A stretch of 64,000 bases of DNA from Actinomyces oris (GCF_001937665.1 NZ_MSKL01000006.1:1-64000), one strand, 5' to 3'. Shown: positions 37,807 through 47,144, numbered from the stretch's first letter. Made by a program: numbers and translations. Notes: generated from the sequence alone by a model not told the origin.

Positions 37807-38790
37807 ATGGACATCAAGGATGAGGACCACGACGCGGGCCTGGCGGTGGAGGTCGACTCCCTGGTCAAGCGCTATGGGGAGCTGGTCGCGGTTGATGGCC
37901 TGTCACTGATGATCCCGCGCGGCCAGGTCCTGGGGCTGCTCGGCCCGAACGGCTCGGGCAAGACGACGACGATCAGCTGCGTCCTTCAGCTGCTCACCTA
38001 CGACAAGGGCTCGATCCTCGTCTTCGGCGAACCGATGACGCCCACCTCCTACGACCTCAAGCGCCGCATCGGTGTGGTGCCTCAGGAGGTCGCCGTCTTC
38101 GATGAGCTCACGGTGGCGGAGAACGTCAATGCCTTCTGCGCCCTCTACGTGCGCGACCGTGCCGAGAGGCGCCGCCTGGTGGCCGAGGCGATCGCCTTCG
38201 TCGGCCTGGAGAAGTTCGTGAAGTTCAAGCCCACGAAGCTCTCCGGCGGTCTGCTGCGCCGCCTCAACATCGCCTGCGGCATCGCCCACGGACCCGATCT
38301 CATCTTCCTCGATGAGCCCACGGTCGCCGTCGACCCGCAGAGCCGGGGCGCCATTCTCGACGGCATCAAGCGTCTCAACGAGCGCGGCGCCACCGTCATC
38401 TACACGAGCCACTACATGGAGGAGGTGGAGCAGCTGTGCGACCGGATCGTCATCATGGACCGCGGCCGGCAGGTGGCCTCCGGCACCTCCGACGAGCTCA
38501 AGGCCATGATCGGCACCGGTGAGCGCATCCGGGTGGAGGTCATCGACCCCGCCCCGCTGGGCGAGGAGGCCCTGGAGGGCCTGCGCCGCCTGGAGCATGT
38601 GCGCACGGCCGCCTACCAGGACGGTGAGGCACTCATCGAGTGCTCCCCCGGGGCCCACAATCTCACCGATGTCATGAGGGCACTGGATGCGGCGGGGGCG
38701 ACCTGCGGCCGGGTGACCTCCGAGCCCCCGACCCTCAACGACGTCTTCCTGGAGATCACCGGGCGGGCCCTGCGCGACGAGGCGGCCTGA
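37807..38790 (+). CDS. ABC transporter ATP-binding protein
   Basis: A 327-residue ATPase of the DrrA/CcmA type. Walker A GPNGSGKTTT, Q-loop VVPQEVAVFDELTVAEN, signature LSGGLLRRLNIACG, Walker B LIFLDEPTVAVDP and switch His in YTSHYMEE. The C-terminal extension (from about residue 240) is the usual regulatory domain of drug/lipid exporter ATPases. AAAGGAAGGAG precedes the ATG. It heads an operon with two permease genes and is divergent from the two-component system. Confidence 0.94.
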   Translation: MDIKDEDHDAGLAVEVDSLVKRYGELVAVDGLSLMIPRGQVLGLLGPNGSGKTTTISCVLQLLTYDKGSILVFGEPMTPTSYDLKRRIGVVPQEVAVFDELTVAENVNAFCALYVRDRAERRRLVAEAIAFVGLEKFVKFKPTKLSGGLLRRLNIACGIAHGPDLIFLDEPTVAVDPQSRGAILDGIKRLNERGATVIYTSHYMEEVEQLCDRIVIMDRGRQVASGTSDELKAMIGTGERIRVEVIDPAPLGEEALEGLRRLEHVRTAAYQDGEALIECSPGAHNLTDVMRALDAAGATCGRVTSEPPTLNDVFLEITGRALRDEAA

Positions 38791-38791
38791 G

Positions 38792-39934
38792 ATGTTGACC
38801 GTTTTCCTGTACCAAGTACTCAGGCTCCTGCGTGACCGAGTCCTGCTCATGTGGACGCTCGGCTTCCCCATCGTCCTGTCCCTGATCTTCATGGCGCAGT
38901 TCTCCAGCCTGGACAAGGCCTTTGAGGCCACCCCCATGAGCTTCGGCGTCGTCCAGGACGAGGCCTACCGGGCGGCTCCGGGGCTGGACGCCGTCGTGGA
39001 GCGCATCTCCGCCGACGACGCCGATCCTCACCTCCTCACGAAGGTCACCCACTCCACCGCCTCGGAGGCCGAGACCGCCGCGAAACAGGGAGAGACCAAC
39101 GGCTATCTGGCCGTCGAGGGCGGTCAGCCCGTGCTGCACGTGACTCAGAAGGGCAACGAGGCCGAGACGACTCGGGTACTGCGAGTGGTCATGGACTCCT
39201 ACACCCAGAGGCAGGCCGAGTACGAGGCCCTGGTCAAGGCGGGGGCGGCTCCCGACGAGCTGGCCGCGCTTGAGACCGACCAGTCCTTCACCCACTCGAT
39301 CTCAGTGACGCCCTCCCCCGTCAAGCCGGAGACCCACTACTACTTCGCGCTGCTGGCCTTCGCCTGCGGCATGGGGACGACCGTGGCCTTGGTGGCCGTG
39401 AAGGGAATCATGGCCGTCTCACCGGTGGGCGCCAGGCAGACGCTGGCGGGCCTGCCCCGCTGGAAGGTTCTCACGGCCACGCTCGCGGCCTCCTGGGTGT
39501 GCGTGTTTGCCTGTCTGCTCATCGCTTTCACCTTCATGGCCTCGGTCGTGGACGTGGACTTCGGGCCCCATGTGCTCCTGTGCCTCGTGGCGATCGGGGT
39601 CTGCAGTCTCATGGCGAGCGCAGCGGGAGCCGCCCTGGGGACGCTGGCCCGCCTGGAGATCGGGATGATCTCCGGCTTCACCTCCCTGCTGTCCTTGTTC
39701 ACCGGCCTGTACGGGCCCGCGTCCCAGTCACTGGCCAGCTCCGTCGAGCAGCACGCCCCGCTGCTGGCGCAGGCCAATCCCCTGTGGCAGACGGCCCGCT
39801 GCTTCTACGGGCTCCTGTACTACGACTCCCTGGCACCTTTCGCCCACAGCTGCGCAGTCCTGCTGGGCATGACGTGCCTGTTCCTGACCATCGCCCTGAT
39901 CCGTGCAAGGAGGATGACCCATGAGCACCTTTAA
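38792..39934 (+). CDS. ABC-2 type permease
   Basis: A 380-residue permease with an N-terminal helix (VLLMWTLGFPIVLSLIFMAQF), a large extracytoplasmic domain (residues about 40-180) and five helices near the C terminus (YYFALLAFACGMGTTVALVAV and following). This is the YhgE/ABC-2 layout shared with the next gene. The ATG lies one base past the ATPase stop, and the 3' end overlaps the next gene by 14 nt, so the three genes are translated together. The cargo is unknown; a peptide, lantibiotic or lipid is possible. Confidence 0.92.
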   Translation: MLTVFLYQVLRLLRDRVLLMWTLGFPIVLSLIFMAQFSSLDKAFEATPMSFGVVQDEAYRAAPGLDAVVERISADDADPHLLTKVTHSTASEAETAAKQGETNGYLAVEGGQPVLHVTQKGNEAETTRVLRVVMDSYTQRQAEYEALVKAGAAPDELAALETDQSFTHSISVTPSPVKPETHYYFALLAFACGMGTTVALVAVKGIMAVSPVGARQTLAGLPRWKVLTATLAASWVCVFACLLIAFTFMASVVDVDFGPHVLLCLVAIGVCSLMASAAGAALGTLARLEIGMISGFTSLLSLFTGLYGPASQSLASSVEQHAPLLAQANPLWQTARCFYGLLYYDSLAPFAHSCAVLLGMTCLFLTIALIRARRMTHEHL

Positions 39935-41105
39935 GACGTGTGTGAGAGTTGTGGCCGCTCACCGGCTGTACATCCTCATCTACCTGGTGGTGCTGAGCCT
40001 GTTCGGCCTGTTCACCGGGATGGCCAAGTCCGAGGACTACTCCAGCCAGGTTACGACCGCCACGGCGAGTGTGGCCGTCATCGACCGCGATGGCTCCATG
40101 ATCTCCCGCGGGGTCAAGGACTATGTCGAGTCCGTCGGTGAGGCTCAGCCGCTCGAGGACTCCAGGAGGGCCCTCCAGGACGCCACCGCGCAGAACCGCA
40201 TCAGCTACATCCTCATCATTCCCGCCGGTTACGGGCAGAGGCTGCAGCAGGCGGCTCGCGAGGGCACCGAGCCGCCCCGTATGGACACGGTCATCGGGTA
40301 CGAGTCGGCGTCCGGCGCGCTCATGAATGTGCGCACCGACTCCTACGTGGGGCAGGTCAGCGACTACCTGTCGACCACCACGGACGACCCGGCCCGGGCC
40401 GTGGCACTGGCCAAGGAGACGATGAACCACTCCGCCCCCGCGAAGCGGGTCACCCCGGACGCCACGCCTCTGTCACACGGCTTCATCACCTACGCCAGGT
40501 TCTCCTTCTACCCGCTCATGACCTTCGCGGTCGTCACGATCTCCACGCTGATGGCGGCACTGGGGCGCCGAGCGGTGCGCGCACGCCTCGAGGCCACCCC
40601 GGTGAGCGGTACTGTCCGCAGCCTCGGGCTGCTGGGCGCGTGCCTCGTCGTGGGGCTCGCCGGGTGGCTCTGGGTCTTCGGGCTGGGGGTCACGGTCTTC
40701 GAGGCCGCCACCGTGACGACATCAGCTCCGCTCCTGGGCGTGGTCGCAGCGGCCCTGGGCAGCTACACGCTCGTGGCGGTCTCGCTCGGATTCCTCATGG
40801 GGCAGATCGGTCTGGGTCAGCACGCGGCCAACGCCGTCGCCAACATCGGCGGCATGGCCCTGTCCTTCCTGGGCGGTGCGTGGGTGCCCACCGAGTGGCT
40901 GCCCGACGCCCTCGCCCGGGCAGCGAGGCTCACGCCCGGCTACTGGGCGGACCAGGCGATCTCCGGGGCGTACAACGCGACCTCCATGTCCGCCGCCGTC
41001 ATTCGCCCGTTGCTTGTGGACTGCGGCATCTGCGCCCTGTTCGCCATCGCGGTCTTCTCCGTCGCCGTGGCCGTGGGTCGCGCCCGGGCCCGGTCGACCC
41101 TGTAG
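39921..41105 (+). CDS. ABC-2 type permease
   Basis: A 394-residue permease paralogous to its neighbour: N-terminal helix (LYILIYLVVLSLFGLFTGMA), an extracytoplasmic domain starting VAVIDRDGSMISRGVKDYVES, and about five C-terminal helices with FLGGAWVPTEWLPDALARAARLTPGYW, a common ABC-2 signature. With the ATPase and first permease it forms a heteromeric exporter, presumably activated by the adjacent two-component system. A strong bidirectional terminator follows at 41135-41178. Confidence 0.92.
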   Translation: MSTFKTCVRVVAAHRLYILIYLVVLSLFGLFTGMAKSEDYSSQVTTATASVAVIDRDGSMISRGVKDYVESVGEAQPLEDSRRALQDATAQNRISYILIIPAGYGQRLQQAAREGTEPPRMDTVIGYESASGALMNVRTDSYVGQVSDYLSTTTDDPARAVALAKETMNHSAPAKRVTPDATPLSHGFITYARFSFYPLMTFAVVTISTLMAALGRRAVRARLEATPVSGTVRSLGLLGACLVVGLAGWLWVFGLGVTVFEAATVTTSAPLLGVVAAALGSYTLVAVSLGFLMGQIGLGQHAANAVANIGGMALSFLGGAWVPTEWLPDALARAARLTPGYWADQAISGAYNATSMSAAVIRPLLVDCGICALFAIAVFSVAVAVGRARARSTL

Positions 41106-41134
41106 GACGCAGGCGCATGCGAACCCGTCCGACA

Positions 41135-41178
41135 TGACAATGGGGCCGGCCACCAGGTGGTGGTCGGCCCCATTGTCA
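41135..41178. terminator. Bidirectional terminator hairpin
   Basis: A 21-bp stem (41135-41155 with 41158-41178) with a single mismatch that is a G-U pair in one transcript and a two-base apex. It begins 30 nt past the ABC permease stop and ends before the convergent DUF4352-like gene. Confidence 0.88.
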
Positions 41179-41204
41179 GGCCCTGCGGCTTCGCGCCGCT
41201 GTCG

Positions 41205-42071
41205 TCACTTCACGGCGACGAAGACCTTGTCCGCCAGAAGACCGGGGCTCACCGCGAGAACACCGTCCTGGGCGTTGGCCGATGGCACCGCTCGCACAAC
41301 GTTGCCTGAGACACTGGCCCCCTTGTACAGCACCGTCAGAGAGTCGATAGCATCCGGGGCGGCAGCGATGGAGTCGGCCCCGTCAATGGTGACGCCATCC
41401 GCCGTCACGAAGTCGACCAGCACAAAAGCAGGCGTTTCTCCGGCCGGGTCATTGCCGATGTAGGTGGCGGTGTAGTTGATGAGAACGTATTCCTTCCCTT
41501 CAGCGGGAGGCTCATTGAACTGGTTGGCCGCGGCCACCGCATCATTAGCGTTGAAGGTGACCGAGTTGATCACCACTTTCCAGTCCTTGCTGGAGATCTC
41601 GGTACGGAGCGGGTAGGGGTTCTCCCGACTCTTTCCCTGCGCGGAGTCCGCAGCAGCCGATCCTCCTGAGTTCGACATTGCCCCATCGGGAGCCGGCGCC
41701 GCAGAGACAGCGCTCGTGGAGGACATGGCCTCATCGACAGCATTGCCTACAACCACCAGGAAGACGAAAACGCCGATGATGGTTCCGACAACCGAGACGA
41801 TCACTGCGGTGACTGCGGGCCAAACGGCCTCCCCTCTCCGGAAGAGGCCCACCAAACCGACGATGAAGGAGATTGGCAGCAGGATCCAGCCGACGATGAG
41901 TGCGCCGGGGAGGCAGGCGAAGATGAACCCGATGACCGCCATCACCAGAGCAACGATGCCCACGGTGTTGCGCCCCTTCTTCATCGGCGCAGGCGCTTGC
42001 TGCATCGGCGTAGGAACCTGGTCTTGAGGCGGGTACTGCTGCGGAGGGGCGGACTGAGGAGGGTACGACAT
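41205..42071 (-). CDS. Membrane protein with extracellular DUF4352-like domain
   Basis: A 288-residue protein. The N terminus is Pro/Gln-rich (MSYPPQSAPPQQYPPQ); three membrane helices follow (VGIVALVMAVIGFIFACLPG, ILLPISFIVGLVGLF, AVTAVIVSVVGTIIGVFVFLV), then a Ser/Ala linker and a beta-sandwich tail (WKVVINSVTFNANDAV, EYVLINYTATYIG, VKGASVSGNVV-like segments). This layout matches DUF4190/DUF4352 proteins common in Actinobacteria, with unknown function. AGGAG lies five bases before ATG 42071. Upstream is a 550-bp region with an AT-rich patch. Confidence 0.8.
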   Translation of the reverse strand: MSYPPQSAPPQQYPPQDQVPTPMQQAPAPMKKGRNTVGIVALVMAVIGFIFACLPGALIVGWILLPISFIVGLVGLFRRGEAVWPAVTAVIVSVVGTIIGVFVFLVVVGNAVDEAMSSTSAVSAAPAPDGAMSNSGGSAAADSAQGKSRENPYPLRTEISSKDWKVVINSVTFNANDAVAAANQFNEPPAEGKEYVLINYTATYIGNDPAGETPAFVLVDFVTADGVTIDGADSIAAAPDAIDSLTVLYKGASVSGNVVRAVPSANAQDGVLAVSPGLLADKVFVAVK

Positions 42072-42621
42072 TGTGGCTCCTGATATTCGACGGTATGCCG
42101 AAACGAGACAAACGAATGCAGCGACACCCGCTGCACCGCTCATCGTAGTCAGAACAACATCCGCAATGCGCTCCCAAAGGCACAGAATTTAGAATTTTTA
42201 CATTCCAAAACAGCCACTAATCTTCCGAATGAAACTCAGCCTCAGCGTGACCATCGACATCGTCACAACAATCCGCCGGGACGGATATTCCTAGAGATCC
42301 ACCGATGGGCTTGAACGGTGCGATCACGGAGCTGCCATCACCCCCGATTGAAGCAGGCTCCAACGATCATCCCCCCCAATGTCATCCTCCATCAAAACGC
42401 AGAAGTCGCACAACATCATCGATCTGTCGAGGATTCTTCAAAGCCTCCACCAGTCTAGAGACGAGCGCCCATGACCCCCGCAGCCCACTCAGTCACCGTT
42501 CCCGATTGCAGGCCCCACCCCAGCCAGGTCGGCAGACGCCTTCGATCACGCTCGTCGACGAACACGGCAAGGCCCCACCGGCGGGGCCCAGCAGCGGCGA
42601 GCAGTCGTCCCGACTCGCCGG
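42072..42621. other. 550-bp intergenic region, promoter side of the DUF4352-like gene
   Basis: Positions about 42185-42240 are unusually AT-rich for the window (for example AATTTAGAATTTTTACATT) and probably hold a promoter. On the minus strand at about 42389-42460 a short frame reads VSRLVEALKNPRQIDDVVRL, which looks protein-like but has no start and is bounded by stops; it may be a gene remnant. Nothing else is supported. Confidence 0.4.
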
Positions 42622-44208
42622 TCACTCCCACTCGATGGTGCCCGGGGGCTTGCTCGTGCAGTCGAGCACCACTCGGTTGACCTCCGGCACAGAGTTGGTG
42701 ATCCGGTTGGAGATGCGCGCAAGGACGTCGTAGGGCAGGCGGGTCCAGTCCGCGGTCATGGCATCCTCACTGCTGACCGGCCGCAGAACAATGGGATGGC
42801 CGTAGGTGCGCCCGTCGCCCTGCACCCCCACGGAGCGCACATCGGCCAGCAGCACCACCGGGCACTGCCAGATCTCGTCGTCGAGCCCGGCGGCGGTGAG
42901 CTCCTCGCGGGCGATGGCGTCGGCGGCCCGCAGCACACGCAGGTTCTCGGCCGTCACCTCGCCGATGACGCGGATGCCCAGCCCCGGTCCGGGGAAGGGC
43001 TGGCGGGCGACGATCTTCTCCGGCACACCCAGCTCGCGGCCGATGGCGCGCACCTCGTCCTTGAACAGCTCGCGCAGTGGCTCGATGAGCTCGAAGTCGA
43101 GGTCCTCGGGCAGGCCACCCACGTTGTGGTGGCTCTTGATGTTGGCGGCGCCCTCTCCCCCGCCGGACTCGACGACGTCGGGGTAGAGAGTCCCCTGGAC
43201 CAGGAAACGGATCTCGCCACCCTCGGCCCCCACGGCCTCGACCACCCGGCGCTGGGCAGCCTCGAAGGAGCGGATGAACTCCCGGCCGATGATCTTGCGC
43301 TTGGCCTCCGGCTCGGTGACGCCGGCCAGGGCGCTCAGGAAGCGCTCGGTCTCGTCGACCGTGATGACGCGGATGCCCATGCCCTCGGCGTAGTCGTGCT
43401 CGACCTGGTCGCGCTCGCCGGCGCGCAGCAGGCCGTGGTCGACGAAGATGCAGGTGAGCTGGTCGCCGATGGCGCGGTGGACGAGGGCGGCGGCCACGGA
43501 TGAGTCCACTCCCCCGCTCAGGCCACAGATGACGTGGGCGTCGCCCACCTGCTCGCGGATGCGGGCCACCTGCTCGTCGATGATGTTGTCCGGCGTCCAG
43601 GTGGCCGGCAGTCCCGCCTCCTTGTGCAGGAAGTTGACCAGGGCGGCCTGCCCGTGCTCGGAGTGAAGGACCTCAGGGTGCCACTGCAGCCCGTAGAGGC
43701 GACGGCCCGGGTTCTCGAAGGCCGCCACCGGCGTCTGGGAGGTGGAGGCGGTGACAGTGAAACCCTCAGGGGCGGCCTGGACCGCGTCACCGTGGCTCAT
43801 CCACACCACCTGGTCGTCCGGGGTGCCGTCGAACAGGCAGGAGCCCTCCTCCACACGTGCGGGGGTGTGCCCGTACTCGCGGGTGCCGGTGCGTCCGACC
43901 GTTCCGCCGAGAGCCTGGGCCATGGCCTGGAAGCCGTAGCAGATACCCAGGACTGGCACTCCTGCGTCGAAAAGGGCCGGATCGACGGACGGGGCGCCGT
44001 CGGCGTAGACCGACGAGGGGCCGCCGGAGAGGATGATGGCCGACGGCTGCTTGTCCAGCATGGCGGCGGCATTCATGGAGTGGGGCACGATCTCGGAGTA
44101 GACACCGGCCTCGCGCACGCGGCGGGCGATGAGCTGGGCGTACTGGGCGCCGAAGTCCACCACGAGGACAGGGCCGACGGCGCTGGGAGAAGTCTGGCTG
44201 GTCGTCAC
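42622..44208 (-). CDS. guaA: GMP synthase (glutamine-hydrolysing)
   Basis: A 528-residue enzyme converting XMP to GMP. The amidotransferase half has [13 protein letters not shown] (nucleophile Cys) and [12 protein letters not shown]; the ATP-pyrophosphatase half has [20 protein letters not shown] (P-loop), [16 protein letters not shown], and the C-terminal dimerisation region ends [18 protein letters not shown]. The start is GTG 44208 ([20 protein letters not shown]); further upstream sequence is atypical. It ends within 550 bp of the DUF4352-like gene. No riboswitch was recognised upstream. Confidence 0.97.
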   Translation of the reverse strand: MTTSQTSPSAVGPVLVVDFGAQYAQLIARRVREAGVYSEIVPHSMNAAAMLDKQPSAIILSGGPSSVYADGAPSVDPALFDAGVPVLGICYGFQAMAQALGGTVGRTGTREYGHTPARVEEGSCLFDGTPDDQVVWMSHGDAVQAAPEGFTVTASTSQTPVAAFENPGRRLYGLQWHPEVLHSEHGQAALVNFLHKEAGLPATWTPDNIIDEQVARIREQVGDAHVICGLSGGVDSSVAAALVHRAIGDQLTCIFVDHGLLRAGERDQVEHDYAEGMGIRVITVDETERFLSALAGVTEPEAKRKIIGREFIRSFEAAQRRVVEAVGAEGGEIRFLVQGTLYPDVVESGGGEGAANIKSHHNVGGLPEDLDFELIEPLRELFKDEVRAIGRELGVPEKIVARQPFPGPGLGIRVIGEVTAENLRVLRAADAIAREELTAAGLDDEIWQCPVVLLADVRSVGVQGDGRTYGHPIVLRPVSSEDAMTADWTRLPYDVLARISNRITNSVPEVNRVVLDCTSKPPGTIEWE

Positions 44209-44659
44209 CGGAACAGAATAGCCGGGGCGGCAACCCCACCGCCTTCCGCACTGCCGGCCGACGACGGCGCCACTTCTCAGCGTTAACCACCACCACAGGA
44301 TGACTAGACCAGTGGTTGACGTCGCACTCCCGCAGCACAGGTCACGTCCCCGGATCAAAACCACCACACCGCCGACACCCTCAAAGCCCCGCCAGCGCCA
44401 GGAATCCCCTCAATATCGCCACATCTGAGCACACGCTTCCGCGCTCGGACCACACCCCTCCCAGCGTCTCCTTGTGATCCACGGACTATCGACGCAACAC
44501 ACGTCACGATCCTTTGTCTAGACAATTGGGTGGAGCGTTCCTAGAGTTCTACGTGACGGAAAAACCTCCGTCCGGCCCACGGGCCGCACACAGTCGTGCA
44601 GGGACGCACGACTCATGGTCAGGCGGACCTGCTCGACACACACCGAGAGGAACACTCAC
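44209..44659. other. 451-bp divergent intergenic region between guaA and a small membrane protein gene
   Basis: It contains an imperfect inverted repeat GTTAACCAC (44282-44290) ... GTGGTTGAC (44312-44320) near guaA and the GntR-type site with promoter at 44512-44547. No further gene is supported. Confidence 0.5.
44512..44547 (+). promoter_or_regulatory. Promoter with overlapping GntR/HutC-type operator (site 1)
   Basis: CTTTGTCTAGACAATT (44512-44527) contains GTCTAGAC, an exact match to the HutC-type core GTxTAxAC. It overlaps a -35-like TAGACA (44519-44524), which stands 17 bp from a -10-like TAGAGT (44542-44547). The promoter points to the small membrane protein gene. Confidence 0.7.
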
Positions 44660-44929
44660 ATGACCGCCACCACCACCGAGCGCCCCACCCAGACCGTCGA
44701 GACCACCGCTGCCGCCACCACCCAGGCGAGCACCACCAGCACGCAGACCGACGCCAACCGCCTCACCTTCGCCGTCGCCATGATCGCCGTCATGGCCGCC
44801 GTCATGGTCATGGCCGTCGTCGGCGCCGTCACCGGCATCCCGACCCTCATGTTCGCCTCCGCCGTCCTGGCCGCGATCACCATGGGCGTGGGCATCTACA
44901 CCGGCATCAACCTCCTCGAGGCCCGCTGA
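44660..44929 (+). CDS. Small Thr-rich two-helix membrane protein, putative inositol-regulon member
   Basis: An 89-residue protein of unknown family. Residues 1-36 are Thr/Ala-rich and polar (MTATTTERPTQTVETTAAAT); two membrane helices follow (FAVAMIAVMAAVMVMAVVGAV and LMFASAVLAAITMGVGIYTGI). GAGAGG lies nine bases before ATG 44660. Its promoter carries a site matching those upstream of the inositol genes, so expression with them is likely. A regulatory or transporter-accessory role is only inference. Confidence 0.7.
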   Translation: MTATTTERPTQTVETTAAATTQASTTSTQTDANRLTFAVAMIAVMAAVMVMAVVGAVTGIPTLMFASAVLAAITMGVGIYTGINLLEAR

Positions 44930-45036
44930 GCGTAGGCGACTCCAACGAGCTCGTCTGAGCTCACCACCGGATCCGGACCACGCACCACAAGCAACGCAGG
45001 CCCCGGACCCAGCCCAGCAAGGGCACAGAACAACGA

Positions 45037-45104
45037 GGCTGCGCGGCCAAGGAAGCCCGCGCAGCCATGGCAACCCGAGGGGCACCGCACAGGCGGCGCC
45101 CCTC
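45037..45104. terminator. Two terminator hairpins after the small membrane protein gene
   Basis: GGCTGCGCGG (45037-45046) pairs with 45057-45066, and GAGGGGC (45077-45083) pairs with 45098-45104 around an inner CCGC/GCGG stem; the second is followed by CTTCTC on the plus strand. They separate the plus-strand gene from the convergent NTF2-like pseudogene. Confidence 0.75.
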
Positions 45105-45179
45105 TTCTCATACTCAAACCAGCATCAGGAGCGGAAAGCAGAGCGGCGCCGGACCAATGCACCGGCACCCACGCCGGAG

Positions 45180-45565
45180 TCAGAACATGCCGTTGTCGTT
45201 GGCGGAGGTCTCCGGGATCACCTGGAGCACGTCCCAGTGCTCCACGATCCTGCCGTGCTCATCGAGACGGAAGATGTCGATGCCTGCATAGTCCTCCGAC
45301 CCCGGCCACCGCTGGTGGCAGTGCAGGATGACATGATCCCCTCCGCGAAGGCACGCACGAACTCCACGCTCTTGCCGGGGTAGTCACGGGCCATCCGCTC
45401 GAAGTACTCGACGAAGGCCTCCTTGCCGTCGGCCACATGGGTGTTGTGCTGCCGGTACTCGTCACCGGCGTATCGCTCCAGCGCCTCCCTCGGCCGGCAC
45501 TGGTTGAACATGAGGTCGTAGAAGGCCTTGACGTTCTCCTTGTTGCGCTCCAGATCAGTGGACAT
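45180..45565 (-). pseudogene. SnoaL/NTF2-like protein gene with a one-base frameshift
   Basis: The first 75 codons ([20 protein letters not shown] through [13 protein letters not shown]) and the last 50 ([12 protein letters not shown] through [10 protein letters not shown]) belong to one NTF2-like SnoaL polyketide-cyclase-type fold but lie in different frames. The switch is at a run of four C (45338-45341 on the plus strand); a fifth base would restore an intact gene of about 127 residues. GGAGGAG lies six bases before the ATG. It could be a real inactivating mutation, phase variation at a short homopolymer, or a sequencing error. Confidence 0.8.
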
Positions 45566-45649
45566 ACGGGACTCCTCCTCTTAGCAATGGTCACGACAGT
45601 CAGTCAGAGGCCCTCCGCGGCCGACGGCACACCGCCGCGACACCCGAGA

Positions 45650-45769
45650 TGTCCAAATCGGATACAAAGGCGGAATCCAGGCTCACACCACCGATAAGAA
45701 ACCGCGTGATTCCGCGGTTCCATCAGCGGCCTGATCAAGCCACAGGTTCCTTTGTCACCGATTTGGACA
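45650..45769. mobile_element. MITE-like element with 21-bp terminal inverted repeats
   Basis: 120 bp. The left end 45650-45670 (starting TGTCCAAATCGG and ending ACAAAGG) matches the inverted right end 45749-45769 at 19 of 21 positions. An inner hairpin (AACCGCG 45700-45706 with 45713-45719) lies at the centre. It carries no gene. No target-site duplication is evident, so the mobile nature is inferred from the structure alone. Confidence 0.5.
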
Positions 45770-45860
45770 CGACGCGTCCTCCGCCCCGATTTCGGATCAC
45801 GCATCGCGCCTCCCACTCAGAGCAGCAGGGCCCGGGCAGGAGGCGCAAGGACGGGAGGTT

Positions 45861-45893
45861 GCGGTGAAGCCCCGGCGACCGGGACTTCACCGC
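45861..45893 (-). terminator. Terminator hairpin of the zinc alcohol dehydrogenase gene
   Basis: GCGGTGAAG (45861-45869) pairs with CTTCACCGC (45885-45893), with an inner CCCGG/CCGGG stem. It starts seven bases past the adh stop. Confidence 0.8.
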
Positions 45894-45899
45894 CTGGGC

Positions 45900-47066
45900 T
45901 CACAGCGACATGTCGACGACGGCGCGTCCCTGAATCTCGCGGTTGCGCAGGGCGGTGTAGCCGGCGCCGGCCTCCTCCAGCGGCAGGCGGCGCGAGACGA
46001 CATCTCGGTAGTTGATGACGCCCTTGTCGGCCAGGTCGACGACGGCCGGCAGGTCCTGGCGGGTACGCGCCCCGTAGGAGCCGAGGATCGACTGCGAGCG
46101 GCGCACGGTGCGGTTGATCTCCACCCCGGCGGTCTGCACACCGGCCCCCAGACCGATCGGCACCATGCGGCCGCCGTCGGCCAGGACGTCCAGGGCTGTG
46201 GTCCAGGTGGCGGGGATGCCCAGCGCCTCGAAGGAGACGTCGACACCCTTGCCGCCGGTGAGTCGGAAGACCTCCTCGCGGGCGTCCTGGGTGACGGAGT
46301 TGACCACGGCCGTGGCCCCGTAGTCGAGCATGGGGGCGAGCTTGTCGTCGTCGACGTCGATGGCGATGATCTGGCTGGCGCCGAAGGCCCGGGCGATCTG
46401 GACGATGTTGGTGCCCACGCCGCCGGTGGCGACCACGGCGACGGTCTCCCCATAGCGCAGGTCGGCACCTCGGCGCACAGCCCCGTAACCGGTCATGGCG
46501 GCGCAGCCCAGGATGGCCGCTGGCACCATGTCGATGGTGTCCGGCACGGGAGCCACCGCGGTGGAGGGGACGACCGCGTACTCGGCCAGGCCGCCCATGG
46601 AGTACATGGCCACCGGCTCACCGTCGGGGGTGGCCAGGCGGGTGGTGCCGTCGTAGAGGACGCCCTTGAGGCGGTTGAGGTCGAAGAAGGGGCCGCACAG
46701 CTCGTCGCGCCCCGAGGCGCAGGCATCGCACTGGCCGCAGGGCATGAGGAAGCCGCCGGCCACCTTCTGCCCGATCGTCAGACCGGTGTGCTCGTTGCCG
46801 GGGCCGAGCTCCACGATGGTGCCGGAGACCTCGTGGCCGAGCACCGCCGGCAGTGGGAAGGCGATGGCGCCGCCGATGACGTGGAGGTCGGAGTGGCACA
46901 GCCCGCAGGCGGCCACCTTGATGAGGACCTCGCCGCTCTTGGGCCGGGGGGTGCGCAGGGTCTCGATCTGCAGGCCAACCTCGTGGTCCCGCAGGACGGC
47001 GGCCTTCATGGTCTCGGGGATGGACACGGTCGTCTCTGAGGCCTGGACTGCCTCGTTGCTCGTCAT
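45900..47066 (-). CDS. Zinc-dependent alcohol dehydrogenase (MDR family)
   Basis: A 388-residue oxidoreductase. GLCHSDLHV and GHEVSGTIV supply the catalytic zinc ligands (Cys, His-Glu), CGQCDACASGRDELC the structural zinc, and VVATGGVGTNIVQIARAFGA the NAD(P)-binding loop. Length and order are normal for class I-like bacterial enzymes. ATG 47066 (MTSNEAVQASE) is chosen; earlier in-frame codons are Arg-rich and atypical. Site 2 of the GntR-type operator (47145-47160) lies 79 nt upstream, so the gene probably belongs to the inositol regulon, perhaps oxidising inositol-derived or other polyols. Confidence 0.9.
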   Translation of the reverse strand: MTSNEAVQASETTVSIPETMKAAVLRDHEVGLQIETLRTPRPKSGEVLIKVAACGLCHSDLHVIGGAIAFPLPAVLGHEVSGTIVELGPGNEHTGLTIGQKVAGGFLMPCGQCDACASGRDELCGPFFDLNRLKGVLYDGTTRLATPDGEPVAMYSMGGLAEYAVVPSTAVAPVPDTIDMVPAAILGCAAMTGYGAVRRGADLRYGETVAVVATGGVGTNIVQIARAFGASQIIAIDVDDDKLAPMLDYGATAVVNSVTQDAREEVFRLTGGKGVDVSFEALGIPATWTTALDVLADGGRMVPIGLGAGVQTAGVEINRTVRRSQSILGSYGARTRQDLPAVVDLADKGVINYRDVVSRRLPLEEAGAGYTALRNREIQGRAVVDMSL

Positions 47067-47144
47067 GCTCAGGTGCCTCTCTGTCAGGTGTCGACGACGT
47101 CGGGCCGCCGAGTGGCTTCTTGCGGCCACACCCCACCATACGAT

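Larger units (their letters stand above)
45566..45899. other. 334-bp intergenic region with a MITE-like element and a terminator
   Basis: It holds the inverted-repeat element at 45650-45769 and the adh terminator at 45861-45893. No gene is supported. Confidence 0.6.
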
